Source: Candidatus Rhabdochlamydia sp. | GTDB lineage: Bacteria; Chlamydiota; Chlamydiia; Chlamydiales; Rhabdochlamydiaceae | Direction of reading: 5' to 3' | Length of the DNA stretch: 5,559 nucleotides | Assembly (NCBI GenBank): GCA_030043815.1 | Contig: JASHWX010000109.1 | Span: 1-5,559, forward strand | Shown: piece after piece, positions 1 to 5,502 of the stretch | Layout: the number at the start of each line of letters is the position of its first letter | How positions within the stretch are numbered: the first letter of the stretch is position 1 | Translations under genes and position numbers: made by a program | Notes under the pieces: model-generated | The model's input: the letters and a program-made list of their open reading frames with translations, nothing else | What the model was told of the DNA's origin: nothing | Databases searched by the model: none

Positions 1-2032
1 GAAAGAGCGTTAAATTGGACAGCAGGTTCCATTTTTGCTCGGAGGGCGCGATGAACTGATCGATCATGATTTGGGCGCCGTTGGCAAAATCGCCGTACTG
101 CGCTTCCCAGATCACCAGCGATTTTGGATAAGCGACACTGTAGCCAAAATCAAATCCCAGCACGGCGTATTCGGAAAGAGGGGAGTTGTAGACATCGAAC
201 AGCGCTTGATCAGAAGAAAGGTGGGAAAGAGGAAAGTACTTTTGTTCTTTGACCTGATCGACCAAGACGGCATGCCGATGGGAAAACGTCCCGCGCCGCG
301 CATCTTGCCCCGACAAGCGAATGTGGACTTTGTCATTTAATATCGAGGCAAAAGCGAGATGCTCCCCCATGCCCCAATCGATCACGGCCTTGTTCGGATC
401 GGCTTTGACCATTTCCAAACGGTCGTGCAGCAAACGCTGGATCTTGGGATGCAGGCGCACATCTTCCGGCACAGTGCAAAACTTTTCGGCCAAGTTGATC
501 AATACAGCTTTGTCGACAGCCGTTGTGGTTTCGGCCTCTTTTTCTTTCTTTTCATTTTTCTCTATCGGGGTTTTGGACGCGATGCTATCGAGCGCTTTTT
601 GCAGCCCTTGTTTAAATTCATTTTCAAACTCATTAGCTTTGGTTTCATCGAGCACCTTTTCTTGGATGAGCTGGTTGCGGAAGATATCTCGGATGGTGTG
701 CTTGGCTTTGATGATGGAATATTCGAGCGGCTGTGTGAATATCGGTTCGTCCCCTTCGTTATGCCCATATTTGCGGTAGCAGAGCAAATCAATGAACACA
801 TCGCATTGAAAAGCCTGCCTGAGCTCAATGGCAAGCTTTGCCACGCGCACGCAGCCCTCAGGATCTTCCGCATTGACGTGGAAGACAGGCGCTGCAAACG
901 ATCGACCGATCTCTGTGCAATAGCGCGTGGAGCGCCCCTCTTTTGGAAGAGTTGTAAAACCGATCTGATTGTTGATCACGATGTGAAGAGTCCCTCCTGT
1001 CGCATAACCTGTCAGGCGGGAGAGCTGCATCGTCTCGTAAACGACGCCTTGTCCTGCGACAGCGGCATCGCCGTGAATGAGCACAGGGACGATCTCTTTG
1101 TTCCCCTTTTTCAACTCTTGTTTTGCGCGCGAAATCCCTTCGACGACAGGATCGACGGATTCGAGATGGCTCGGATTGGCGACGAGTGTCACTGTGACGG
1201 CATTGCCAGACATCGTCGGCAGGGCGCCCATAAACCCTTTGTGATATTTCACATCGCCTGTGCCCTCATCCAGATCGGGCATATAATGGTCTTCGAATTC
1301 GTTGAAGATGCTCGCATATGACTTATTCAAGATGTTGGCCAGCACATTGAGCCTGCCCCGGTGGGCCATGCCTAAGACCACCTCGTGCAATCCCTCTTGG
1401 GCGCCCCGCTCGATCATCGCCGCCAGCATCGGGATGAGAGTCTCTCCGCCCTCTAGGGAAAATCGCTTTTGCCCGACAAATTTCGTATGTAAAAACGATT
1501 CAAAAATTTCCGCCTTGTTGAGATTGCGCAAGATGGCAATCTTTTGTTCGGGATCAAGATGGAGGGGAAAATAAGGCTCGATCTGCTGCTGGATCCACCG
1601 CTCCATAGCGCTGTTGCCCATGCCCATGTATTCGATCCCCACCGAGCCGCTATAAGTTTTTTTTAATGCCTCGATGAGGGTCTTTAAAGGGGCTTGTCCC
1701 TCCTTTAAAAATCCCCCTGTTGGAAAGACCGCCTCGAGATCCTCCTTTTTAAAGCCAAAAGCCTCGAGTTTAAGCTCAGGGGGCTCTTTAAGCTCTTCTG
1801 CCTTCAGGGGGTTGCATTTGGCTATTAAATGCCCGTATTTGCGGTAGGCATCGATTAATAGGTAGATCCTCAAATCAGGGCTCTCTTTGCTCACAGGAGA
1901 GGGGACTGCGGCCTGTCCAAGGGCCATTCCCTCGAAGAAATACCGCCAGGAAGGGTCTACGCTCGCAGGATCGCTTTGATAGCGTTCATACAGCTCTTCT
2001 ACAGCTGCTAGGTTGGCAAAGGAGAATGTCAT
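1..2032 (-). CDS. sucA: 2-oxoglutarate dehydrogenase E1 component (SucA), 5' part, cut by the left window edge
   Basis: Thiamine-diphosphate-dependent E1 subunit of the 2-oxoglutarate dehydrogenase complex. It decarboxylates 2-oxoglutarate and passes the succinyl group to the lipoyl arm of SucB in the cytosolic TCA cycle. I translated 677 uninterrupted codons; family members run about 900 or more, so roughly the last quarter is outside the window. Hallmarks in order are an N-terminal E2-binding-like segment ending in DPSWRYFFEG (about residues 27-36), KFVGQKRFSLEGGE (184-197), GMAHRGRLNVL (221-231), GDVKYHKG (259-266), NPSHLESVDPVV (286-297), HGDAAVAGQGVVYET (320-334, part of the cofactor site), INNQIGFTT (353-361), FHVNAEDPE (384-392), CYRKYGHNEGDEP (418-430), then RGTFSHRHAV (580-589) and WEAQYGDFANGAQ (642-654) in the pyrimidine-binding domain. 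A Lys/Glu/Thr-rich low-complexity linker lies at about 487-505. The ATG at 2030-2032 is the only ATG before an in-frame stop at 2054-2056. It lacks a good Shine-Dalgarno; only GGGGT lies directly in front. It is divergent from the next two genes. Family assignment is essentially certain. Confidence 0.98.
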   Translation of the reverse strand, partial: MTFSFANLAAVEELYERYQSDPASVDPSWRYFFEGMALGQAAVPSPVSKESPDLRIYLLIDAYRKYGHLIAKCNPLKAEELKEPPELKLEAFGFKKEDLEAVFPTGGFLKEGQAPLKTLIEALKKTYSGSVGIEYMGMGNSAMERWIQQQIEPYFPLHLDPEQKIAILRNLNKAEIFESFLHTKFVGQKRFSLEGGETLIPMLAAMIERGAQEGLHEVVLGMAHRGRLNVLANILNKSYASIFNEFEDHYMPDLDEGTGDVKYHKGFMGALPTMSGNAVTVTLVANPSHLESVDPVVEGISRAKQELKKGNKEIVPVLIHGDAAVAGQGVVYETMQLSRLTGYATGGTLHIVINNQIGFTTLPKEGRSTRYCTEIGRSFAAPVFHVNAEDPEGCVRVAKLAIELRQAFQCDVFIDLLCYRKYGHNEGDEPIFTQPLEYSIIKAKHTIRDIFRNQLIQEKVLDETKANEFENEFKQGLQKALDSIASKTPIEKNEKKEKEAETTTAVDKAVLINLAEKFCTVPEDVRLHPKIQRLLHDRLEMVKADPNKAVIDWGMGEHLAFASILNDKVHIRLSGQDARRGTFSHRHAVLVDQVKEQKYFPLSHLSSDQALFDVYNSPLSEYAVLGFDFGYSVAYPKSLVIWEAQYGDFANGAQIMIDQFIAPSEQKWNLLSNLTLF

Positions 2033-2049
2033 ACCCCATAAATATAAAA

Positions 2050-2100
2050 TTAATTATTTAATTCATATATTTCTTGAAACTTTTGCCCTCCTTCCCTCAT
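2050..2100 (-). other. Possible 16-codon leader ORF upstream of sucA
   Basis: On the minus strand an ATG at 2098-2100 opens a 16-codon frame (MREGGQKFQEIYELNN) ending in TAA at 2050-2052, 17 bases before the sucA start. An AGGG stands seven bases before this ATG and could be a weak ribosome site. A striking GGAAGGAGGG run lies inside the frame, about 53 bases before sucA, too far to serve sucA directly. Because sucA itself has a poor Shine-Dalgarno, coupling from a leader peptide is conceivable. So short a frame can easily arise by chance, and no attenuator-like hairpin or codon run is visible. Confidence 0.12.
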
Positions 2101-2143
2101 ACTGTTGCCCTGTAAAAAAAATATTTTGCACAAAAAAAAAGGC

Positions 2144-2173
2144 TTAAGTAAATACACGGACATGGTGTATAAT
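2144..2173 (+). promoter_or_regulatory. Predicted sigma66/sigma70-type promoter for the 154-residue gene and hemW
   Basis: A perfect TATAAT at 2168-2173 is preceded by TTAAGT at 2144-2149 with an 18-base spacer. The predicted transcript start near 2180 would leave a leader of only about 13 bases and would fall within the Shine-Dalgarno GAGGG at 2179-2183. An alternative weak pair, TTGCAC at 2126-2131 and TAAATA at 2149-2154 (17-base spacer), would give a leader of about 30 bases that keeps the ribosome site intact. Which one is used cannot be decided from sequence. Confidence 0.35.
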
Positions 2174-2192
2174 TTCTTGAGGGTGACAAAAG

Positions 2193-2657
2193 ATGAATAT
2201 TAAATCTGAGCGTTTGAAAAAATTAGAGGCGGAATTCCAGGACTTGGAGCAATGGCTTAAATTGGGCCTTGTTCCTAAAAAAGACATGGAAAAGCACAAA
2301 GAAGAGATGAAATCCTTGTCCGAGAAAATCGGCGAGGAAAAAGAACGTCTGCGCTTTTTAAAAGAAAGCGGCGAGATGGAAGAGTTCACCGCGCCCAAAC
2401 GCCCGGGCGGCCGCCAACCCGTCCATGAACCCCAAAGCCTCCCCGACATCGACATCGCCGAAGAAGGATTCACCGACGCCGGCCTCGATATGGAGACCGA
2501 GCCCTTCGACGTCGAAACAACTGCGACTGGCGAAGAAGGAGAAGAAGGCGAAGAAGAAGCCGCCACCTCAGAGGAAGAAGAAGATGAAGACCCCTTCAGC
2601 GACCGCAACCGCTGGCGCCGAGGCGTCCTCGAAGATCCCGATGCCAACGACTGGTGA
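2193..2657 (+). CDS. Small coiled-coil protein with acidic C-terminal region, CT053-like hypothetical
   Basis: A 154-residue soluble protein of unknown function with no signal peptide or membrane segment. Residues 4-62 are rich in Lys, Glu and Leu with heptad-like spacing, consistent with a coiled coil that contains a distinctive WLKLGLVPKKD stretch at 21-31. A Pro/Gly/Arg patch (68-76) follows, then a strongly acidic region whose core at 114-133 is mostly Glu and Gly. The end is a mixed-charge tail (134-154) with RNRWRRG and a terminal Trp. Ribosome site GAGGG lies nine bases before the ATG. From memory, Chlamydia carries a protein of similar size (CT053) between sucA and hemN, and I infer orthology mainly from this position. 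The stop codon lies 17 bases inside hemW, so the two probably form one operon. The Glu-rich coding stretch is a purine-rich near-repeat of GAAGAAGG units, likely to vary in length between strains. No function is proposed. Confidence 0.85.
   Translation: MNIKSERLKKLEAEFQDLEQWLKLGLVPKKDMEKHKEEMKSLSEKIGEEKERLRFLKESGEMEEFTAPKRPGGRQPVHEPQSLPDIDIAEEGFTDAGLDMETEPFDVETTATGEEGEEGEEEAATSEEEEDEDPFSDRNRWRRGVLEDPDANDW
2631..2657 (+). promoter_or_regulatory. Overlapping stop/start junction with weak ribosome site for hemW
   Basis: The hemW ATG (2641-2643) lies 17 bases before the end of the TGA (2655-2657) of the 154-residue gene. The only purine run ahead of it is GAAG at 2631-2634. The short overlap and poor Shine-Dalgarno suggest ribosomes ending the first gene re-initiate on hemW. 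This junction decides the hemW start; the in-frame ATGs at 2584 and 2425 are less plausible because they add only shadow sequence. Confidence 0.5.
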
Positions 2658-3750
2658 AATAAGTCTATACTTCCATATCCCTTTCTGCTCGAAAAAATGC
2701 CCTTATTGCCATTTTTTCGTTCTTCCCGACAAAATAGAGTTTAAGAAGAAATTCACCCAAGCTCTCATGAAAGAATGGACCATGCGCCTGCCCCAAACCC
2801 AGGGCAAGCGCATCGTCTCCGTCTACTTTGGCGGCGGCACCCCCACCAAACTTTCCCCAAATGATTATGCCCCCTTTCTCGATCTCCTCCCCGCCGACTG
2901 CGAAATCACCCTCGAAGCCAACCCCGAAGATGTCACCCTCCCTCTCATGCGCGGATTTCGATCAATCGGCATCAACCGCGTCAGCCTCGGCGTCCAATCG
3001 CTCAATGACAATGAATTGACCCTTCTCGGCCGCACCCACAACGCCCATACTGCCATCCAAGCCATCGAAACCACCCACGCAGCCGGCATCTCCAATATAT
3101 CGATCGACTTGATGTTCGAACTTCCCAAACAAACCCAAGCCAGCTGGCACAACACCTTGCAGCAGCTTTCCCCACTCCCCATCACCCATCTTTCCCTCTA
3201 CAATTTGACCTTCGAACCCCACACCCTCTTTTTCAAGCGCAGCCAGCGCCTAACGCCCCTGCTTCCCCCCGAAGAAGAACGCCTCCAAATGCTCCAAACC
3301 GCCATCGCCGCCCTTGAGTCCATCGGCCTCATCCGCTACGAAATCTCCGCCTTCGCCAAAAACGGCATGCACTCCCGCCATAACACCGGCTATTGGACCG
3401 GCCGCTCCTTTCTCGGCTTCGGCCCCTCCGCATTCAGCTACTGGGACGGCGCCCGCTTTTCCAACGCCCCCCACTTCCAACGCTACCTCGATGCACTCGA
3501 GCAGCACCGCCTTCCCGTCGAATTCGAAGAAAAGCTTCCCTACCCACGCAACCTGCAAGAGCTGTTCGCAGTCCAGCTCCGCCTCACCTCAGGCATCGAC
3601 CTCGCCGCATTCGGCCCCCTGCCTCCCGTCATCCAAGAAGCCTTGCACACACTCAAAAAAAAGGAATGGATTGTGAACGACGGCAACCTTGTGAAACTGA
3701 CACCTTCCGGCCAGCTCTTTTACGACAGCGCCGCTTCAGAAATAATATAA
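2641..3750 (+). CDS. hemW: HemW-like radical SAM protein (haem chaperone; often labelled HemN / coproporphyrinogen III oxidase-like)
   Basis: 369 residues from the chosen start, close to the usual 370-400 of HemW. The radical SAM cluster motif CSKKCPYC (Cys16, Cys20, Cys23) follows the typical LYFHIPF lead-in. The residue two after the third Cys is Phe25, as in HemW. True oxygen-independent coproporphyrinogen dehydrogenase HemN has a fourth Cys there, so haem binding and transfer is more likely than the oxidase reaction. Other landmarks are YFGGGTPT (62-69), LEANPED (91-97), NRVSLGVQS (112-120), LGRTH (129-133), SIDLMFELPKQT (154-165), YEISAFAK (233-240) and RHNTGYW with GFGPSAFSY (246-267), then a small C-terminal helical domain. 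The open frame continues 72 codons upstream to an ATG at 2425, but that part is the Lys-rich shadow of the Glu-rich neighbour. The ATG at 2641 places the conserved core directly at the N-terminus. A weak GAAG lies six bases before it, so translation is probably coupled to the overlapping upstream gene. Codons strongly favour C in third position. Confidence 0.94.
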   Translation: MPTTGEISLYFHIPFCSKKCPYCHFFVLPDKIEFKKKFTQALMKEWTMRLPQTQGKRIVSVYFGGGTPTKLSPNDYAPFLDLLPADCEITLEANPEDVTLPLMRGFRSIGINRVSLGVQSLNDNELTLLGRTHNAHTAIQAIETTHAAGISNISIDLMFELPKQTQASWHNTLQQLSPLPITHLSLYNLTFEPHTLFFKRSQRLTPLLPPEEERLQMLQTAIAALESIGLIRYEISAFAKNGMHSRHNTGYWTGRSFLGFGPSAFSYWDGARFSNAPHFQRYLDALEQHRLPVEFEEKLPYPRNLQELFAVQLRLTSGIDLAAFGPLPPVIQEALHTLKKKEWIVNDGNLVKLTPSGQLFYDSAASEII

Positions 3751-3752
3751 AT

Positions 3753-3779
3753 AAAAAAGGAGCGGGTTTCCCGCTCCTT
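3753..3779 (-). terminator. Intrinsic terminator of the 512-residue gene
   Basis: A perfect 10-base-pair inverted repeat (AAGGAGCGGG at 3757-3766, CCCGCTCCTT at 3770-3779) has a three-base loop. Read on the minus strand the GC-rich stem is followed at once by TTTTTTATTTATATTATT (complement of 3758 down to 3741), the classical Rho-independent layout. It starts 28 bases after the stop codon at 3808-3810. In the rightward direction the stem is followed only by TTATGAG, so it would be a poor terminator for hemW, although the hairpin lies just six bases beyond the hemW stop and could still protect the mRNA end. Confidence 0.88.
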
Positions 3780-3786
3780 ATGAGTT

Positions 3787-3808
3787 AGACTTCTCGGATG
3801 AGAGGTCT
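3787..3808 (+). terminator. Possible second hairpin after hemW
   Basis: AGACTTCTC (3787-3795) and GAGAGGTCT (3800-3808) can pair over nine bases around a four-base loop, with one U-G wobble when read rightwards. TTAGTTGTTG follows, which is only moderately T-rich. Read leftwards the wobble becomes an A-C mismatch, so the structure suits the hemW direction better. It touches the last base of the stop codon of the convergent gene. It may help end hemW transcripts together with the stem at 3757-3779. Confidence 0.25.
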
Positions 3809-5346
3809 TAGTTGTTGATGATAATTTGCATTGCGTTGTAGCGCGCAACTTTATTGTCATCGGTAACAGCGTTTTGAAGCTCTTCGTAGAACGCGAGAGA
3901 TTTTTCCCTCGTGCTTGTAACAGCACGTGCAACTGCATCAGGATTGAGTTTTCCTTCAATCTCACCCAATTTGACTTGAACAGCTGCTTGTTCTGCGAGA
4001 AGGTCTTTGCACGCTTTATCAAGAGCTTGGTAAGCAGCAAATGCAGATTTGTAGGCTTTTAATTTGGCACTGAAATCCGCTTTTGCTTTACTGACTTTTT
4101 CATCACTGACTGGAACCTCTTCCAGTTTCTCATCTGTAATGCTGTCATCAGTAATTCCAAATTCTTTTCTTACTTCTCTATAAGCAGCTCTAGACGCTTC
4201 TTTTTCTAATCTTGCTTTTTCACTAGCTTCCCAAGCATCGTTAACTGCTCCTTGTCCGAAACCTTCGCCACGAATAGGTTTCAATTCAGCACTGATTCGA
4301 GCTTCTTTAGCTTTTTCAGACGCTTGTTTAGCTTTCAAAGCTTGTTCAATTTGATCTTTGAGAGCTTTGTTAACTTTAGAATCTGCAGCTACATCTGAGA
4401 AGTCAGCAATCACAGTCGCGAGTTTAGAATTCTGCTTCTCTGTGATTTTATTGCGCAATTCAGCTTCAATGTCTTCGAGAGCCAGATTTTTAGCAATTCT
4501 TGCAATCCCTTTGACAGTTGATTTGTAATTGTCTGGGGTGATTTGCTCGAGTTGTGCTTTTCCAGCAAGTTCATCCATCATAGCAACAACAGCGACTCCT
4601 TTAAAGCCTTCAACTTCTGTTTCTAACTTCACTGGTAAAAGTTGAGCACGGAGTTTTTCATTTTCATTGCTTAATATTCCTGCCAGAACTGCGCTACCTT
4701 CTTGACCAGCTTTTCTGATCAATTGTTGAGCAGCTTCCACGTAAGTGGCAAAAACTTCAGAATCTTTGCTAATGTTGAGTTGAGAAACACGCTTTGCAAA
4801 AACGTCATAGAATTTTTTAAGAGCGTTTTTAGCGGCTATATTTGTGGTAGCTTGAAGGTTTTGGAACGTAAAATTTTTAGGTTTTACTTTACCAGTGTTA
4901 TTCGCTTCTTGTTCATCTGGTGTCAATCCTCGCTTCATAACAGCTTTGGCGAGTTTGGTAGCAGAAGACTCGAGCTCAGAAGCTGTTACTCGAGCAATTA
5001 AGCTTTTTGCAACAGTTACAGGAAGGTTAAAGATGAAGCTTACAACACCGAAAATTTTTCCGAATGTAGAAGCTTTTGACACTTGATCATCCCAAAGTGT
5101 TGAGATATCATCTGTAAGATCTGATTTGGATGTAGTCAGCTCTTTTAATGCGACGTCAACAGTCTTCTGCACTGGAGCAGGAGCGGGTTGTTGAATAGGC
5201 GCAACAGTCTTTGGCGCAGCTGGAGCTGGCGTAGCAGCAGGTTTATCCTCTGGCTTAGCTGCAGGCGTAGAATCAACTAGTTTGAATGATTTGAAAAAAT
5301 CACAAACCTGATTGAGTAAGCCTGATATTGGATTAGTTGTTGACAT
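3808..5346 (-). CDS. 512-residue protein of unknown family, helical, with Pro/Ala linker and one hydrophobic segment
   Basis: I do not recognise this protein. Residues 1-27 include an amphipathic stretch with two Phe pairs or near-pairs (FFKSF, 17-21). Residues 28-61 are a Pro/Ala/Lys linker (AKPEDKPAATPAPAAPK and similar), presumably flexible. Residues 62-94 are polar and helical. Residues 95-118 hold the only clear hydrophobic segment (FGKIFGVVSFIFNLPVTVAK), long enough for a membrane helix but with an internal Asn-Leu-Pro. From about 120 onward the sequence is mostly Ala/Lys/Glu-rich and predicted helical, with coiled-coil-like runs at about 327-356 and 370-395 split by a Gly-rich PIRGEGFGQG turn (357-366), and again at 415-467. 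There are only two Cys (15, 446) and two Trp (85, 372). No catalytic motif or Sec cleavage site is evident; the Ser/Thr start could be a type III secretion signal, but that cannot be told by eye. It does not show the paired hydrophobic lobes typical of chlamydial Inc proteins. GGAGG lies ten bases before the ATG. It has its own promoter and terminator and is clearly more AT-rich than hemW. The gene call is firm, the function unknown. Confidence 0.9.
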   Translation of the reverse strand: MSTTNPISGLLNQVCDFFKSFKLVDSTPAAKPEDKPAATPAPAAPKTVAPIQQPAPAPVQKTVDVALKELTTSKSDLTDDISTLWDDQVSKASTFGKIFGVVSFIFNLPVTVAKSLIARVTASELESSATKLAKAVMKRGLTPDEQEANNTGKVKPKNFTFQNLQATTNIAAKNALKKFYDVFAKRVSQLNISKDSEVFATYVEAAQQLIRKAGQEGSAVLAGILSNENEKLRAQLLPVKLETEVEGFKGVAVVAMMDELAGKAQLEQITPDNYKSTVKGIARIAKNLALEDIEAELRNKITEKQNSKLATVIADFSDVAADSKVNKALKDQIEQALKAKQASEKAKEARISAELKPIRGEGFGQGAVNDAWEASEKARLEKEASRAAYREVRKEFGITDDSITDEKLEEVPVSDEKVSKAKADFSAKLKAYKSAFAAYQALDKACKDLLAEQAAVQVKLGEIEGKLNPDAVARAVTSTREKSLAFYEELQNAVTDDNKVARYNAMQIIINN

Positions 5347-5356
5347 ACTTAAATTT

Positions 5357-5361
5357 CCTCC
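5357..5361 (-). promoter_or_regulatory. Strong Shine-Dalgarno (GGAGG) of the 512-residue gene
   Basis: The complement of CCTCC reads GGAGG, ten bases before the ATG at 5344-5346. It is the best ribosome site in the window and fixes this start. It sits just downstream (in the leftward direction) of a short direct repeat of ACTTGT (5365-5370 and 5373-5378). Confidence 0.85.
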
Positions 5362-5414
5362 GAAACTTGTATACTTGTGTTATTTATTGTGCAATTTTCT
5401 TGCGTTACGATTAA

Positions 5415-5444
5415 ATTATAAGAGTTCGCGCGATTTATTTTCAA
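5415..5444 (-). promoter_or_regulatory. Strong sigma66/sigma70-type promoter of the 512-residue gene
   Basis: On the minus strand TTGAAA (complement of 5439-5444, five of six matches to the -35 consensus) is followed after 18 bases by a perfect TATAAT (complement of 5415-5420). The predicted start near 5408 gives a leader of about 60 bases containing the GGAGG site. The spacer holds a CGCGCG run, unusual in this otherwise AT-rich region. It is the best promoter match in the window. Confidence 0.7.
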
Positions 5445-5469
5445 TTTAATTTCTCTTTTCGATTAATTA

Positions 5470-5502
5470 AAAACAAAAAATGATATTGATTTTGCAATAT
5501 CA
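5470..5502 (-). terminator. AT-rich inverted repeat followed by a T-run; terminator of an upstream gene or an operator
   Basis: TGATATTG (5481-5488) and CAATATCA (5495-5502) form a perfect eight-base inverted repeat around a six-base loop. Read leftwards it is followed by TTTTTTGTTTTT, the arrangement of an intrinsic terminator, but the stem has just two G-C pairs, so it is weak. It lies about 37 bases upstream of the -35 element of the 512-residue gene, so a protein-binding site for that promoter is an alternative. The gene it might terminate would lie beyond the right edge. Confidence 0.35.

Larger units (their letters stand above)
2033..2192. promoter_or_regulatory. Divergent AT-rich intergenic region between sucA and the small acidic-protein gene
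   Basis: This 160-base gap separates two outward-facing genes, so it must hold the control signals for sucA or an operon containing it (leftward) and for the 154-residue gene plus hemW (rightward). It is AT-rich with A/T runs at 2114-2121 and 2132-2140, a repeated TTGCCCT (2083-2089 and 2105-2111), and a CCCTCCTTCCCTC tract at 2086-2098. I could not settle on a convincing leftward promoter: several weak -10-like AT stretches exist but none has a matching -35. Confidence 0.6.

Noticed and set aside
359..1321. 320-codon plus-strand open frame opposite sucA
   Set aside because: The minus strand over the same bases encodes an unbroken, strongly conserved E1 protein with all family motifs. The plus-strand frame has no ribosome site or recognisable motif and is its shadow.
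2037..2039. Alternative ATG seven bases upstream of the sucA start
   Set aside because: It is out of frame with the E1 protein.
2144..2647. 167-codon minus-strand frame opposite the small acidic-protein gene
   Set aside because: It is a Ser/Pro-rich product of reading the GAA-rich tract backwards and has no independent signals; it also runs into the divergent promoter region.
3393..3788. 131-codon plus-strand frame inside hemW, and similar Gly/Val-rich or Ser/Pro-rich frames on either strand over 2828-3676
   Set aside because: All overlap conserved hemW sequence and come from its extreme C bias, which removes stop codons from other frames.
3720..4040. 106-codon minus-strand frame spanning the terminator and the end of the 512-residue gene
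   Set aside because: It crosses the perfect hairpin terminator, has no ribosome site, and overlaps the better supported frame with its own start and stop signals.
4702..5086. Plus-strand frames of 99 and 63 codons opposite the 512-residue gene
   Set aside because: No ribosome site or promoter and Ser/Phe/Leu-rich composition typical of the reverse of a Lys/Glu/Ala-rich gene.
3808..5346. Inc-type inclusion membrane protein as the identity of the 512-residue protein
   Set aside because: Inc proteins typically carry two closely spaced hydrophobic stretches. Only one segment of about 20 residues is seen here, interrupted by Asn-Leu-Pro.
5365..5378. ACTTGT direct repeat in the leader of the 512-residue gene as an operator
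   Set aside because: Two six-base copies spaced by two bases in AT-rich sequence are likely by chance and no regulator is suggested.
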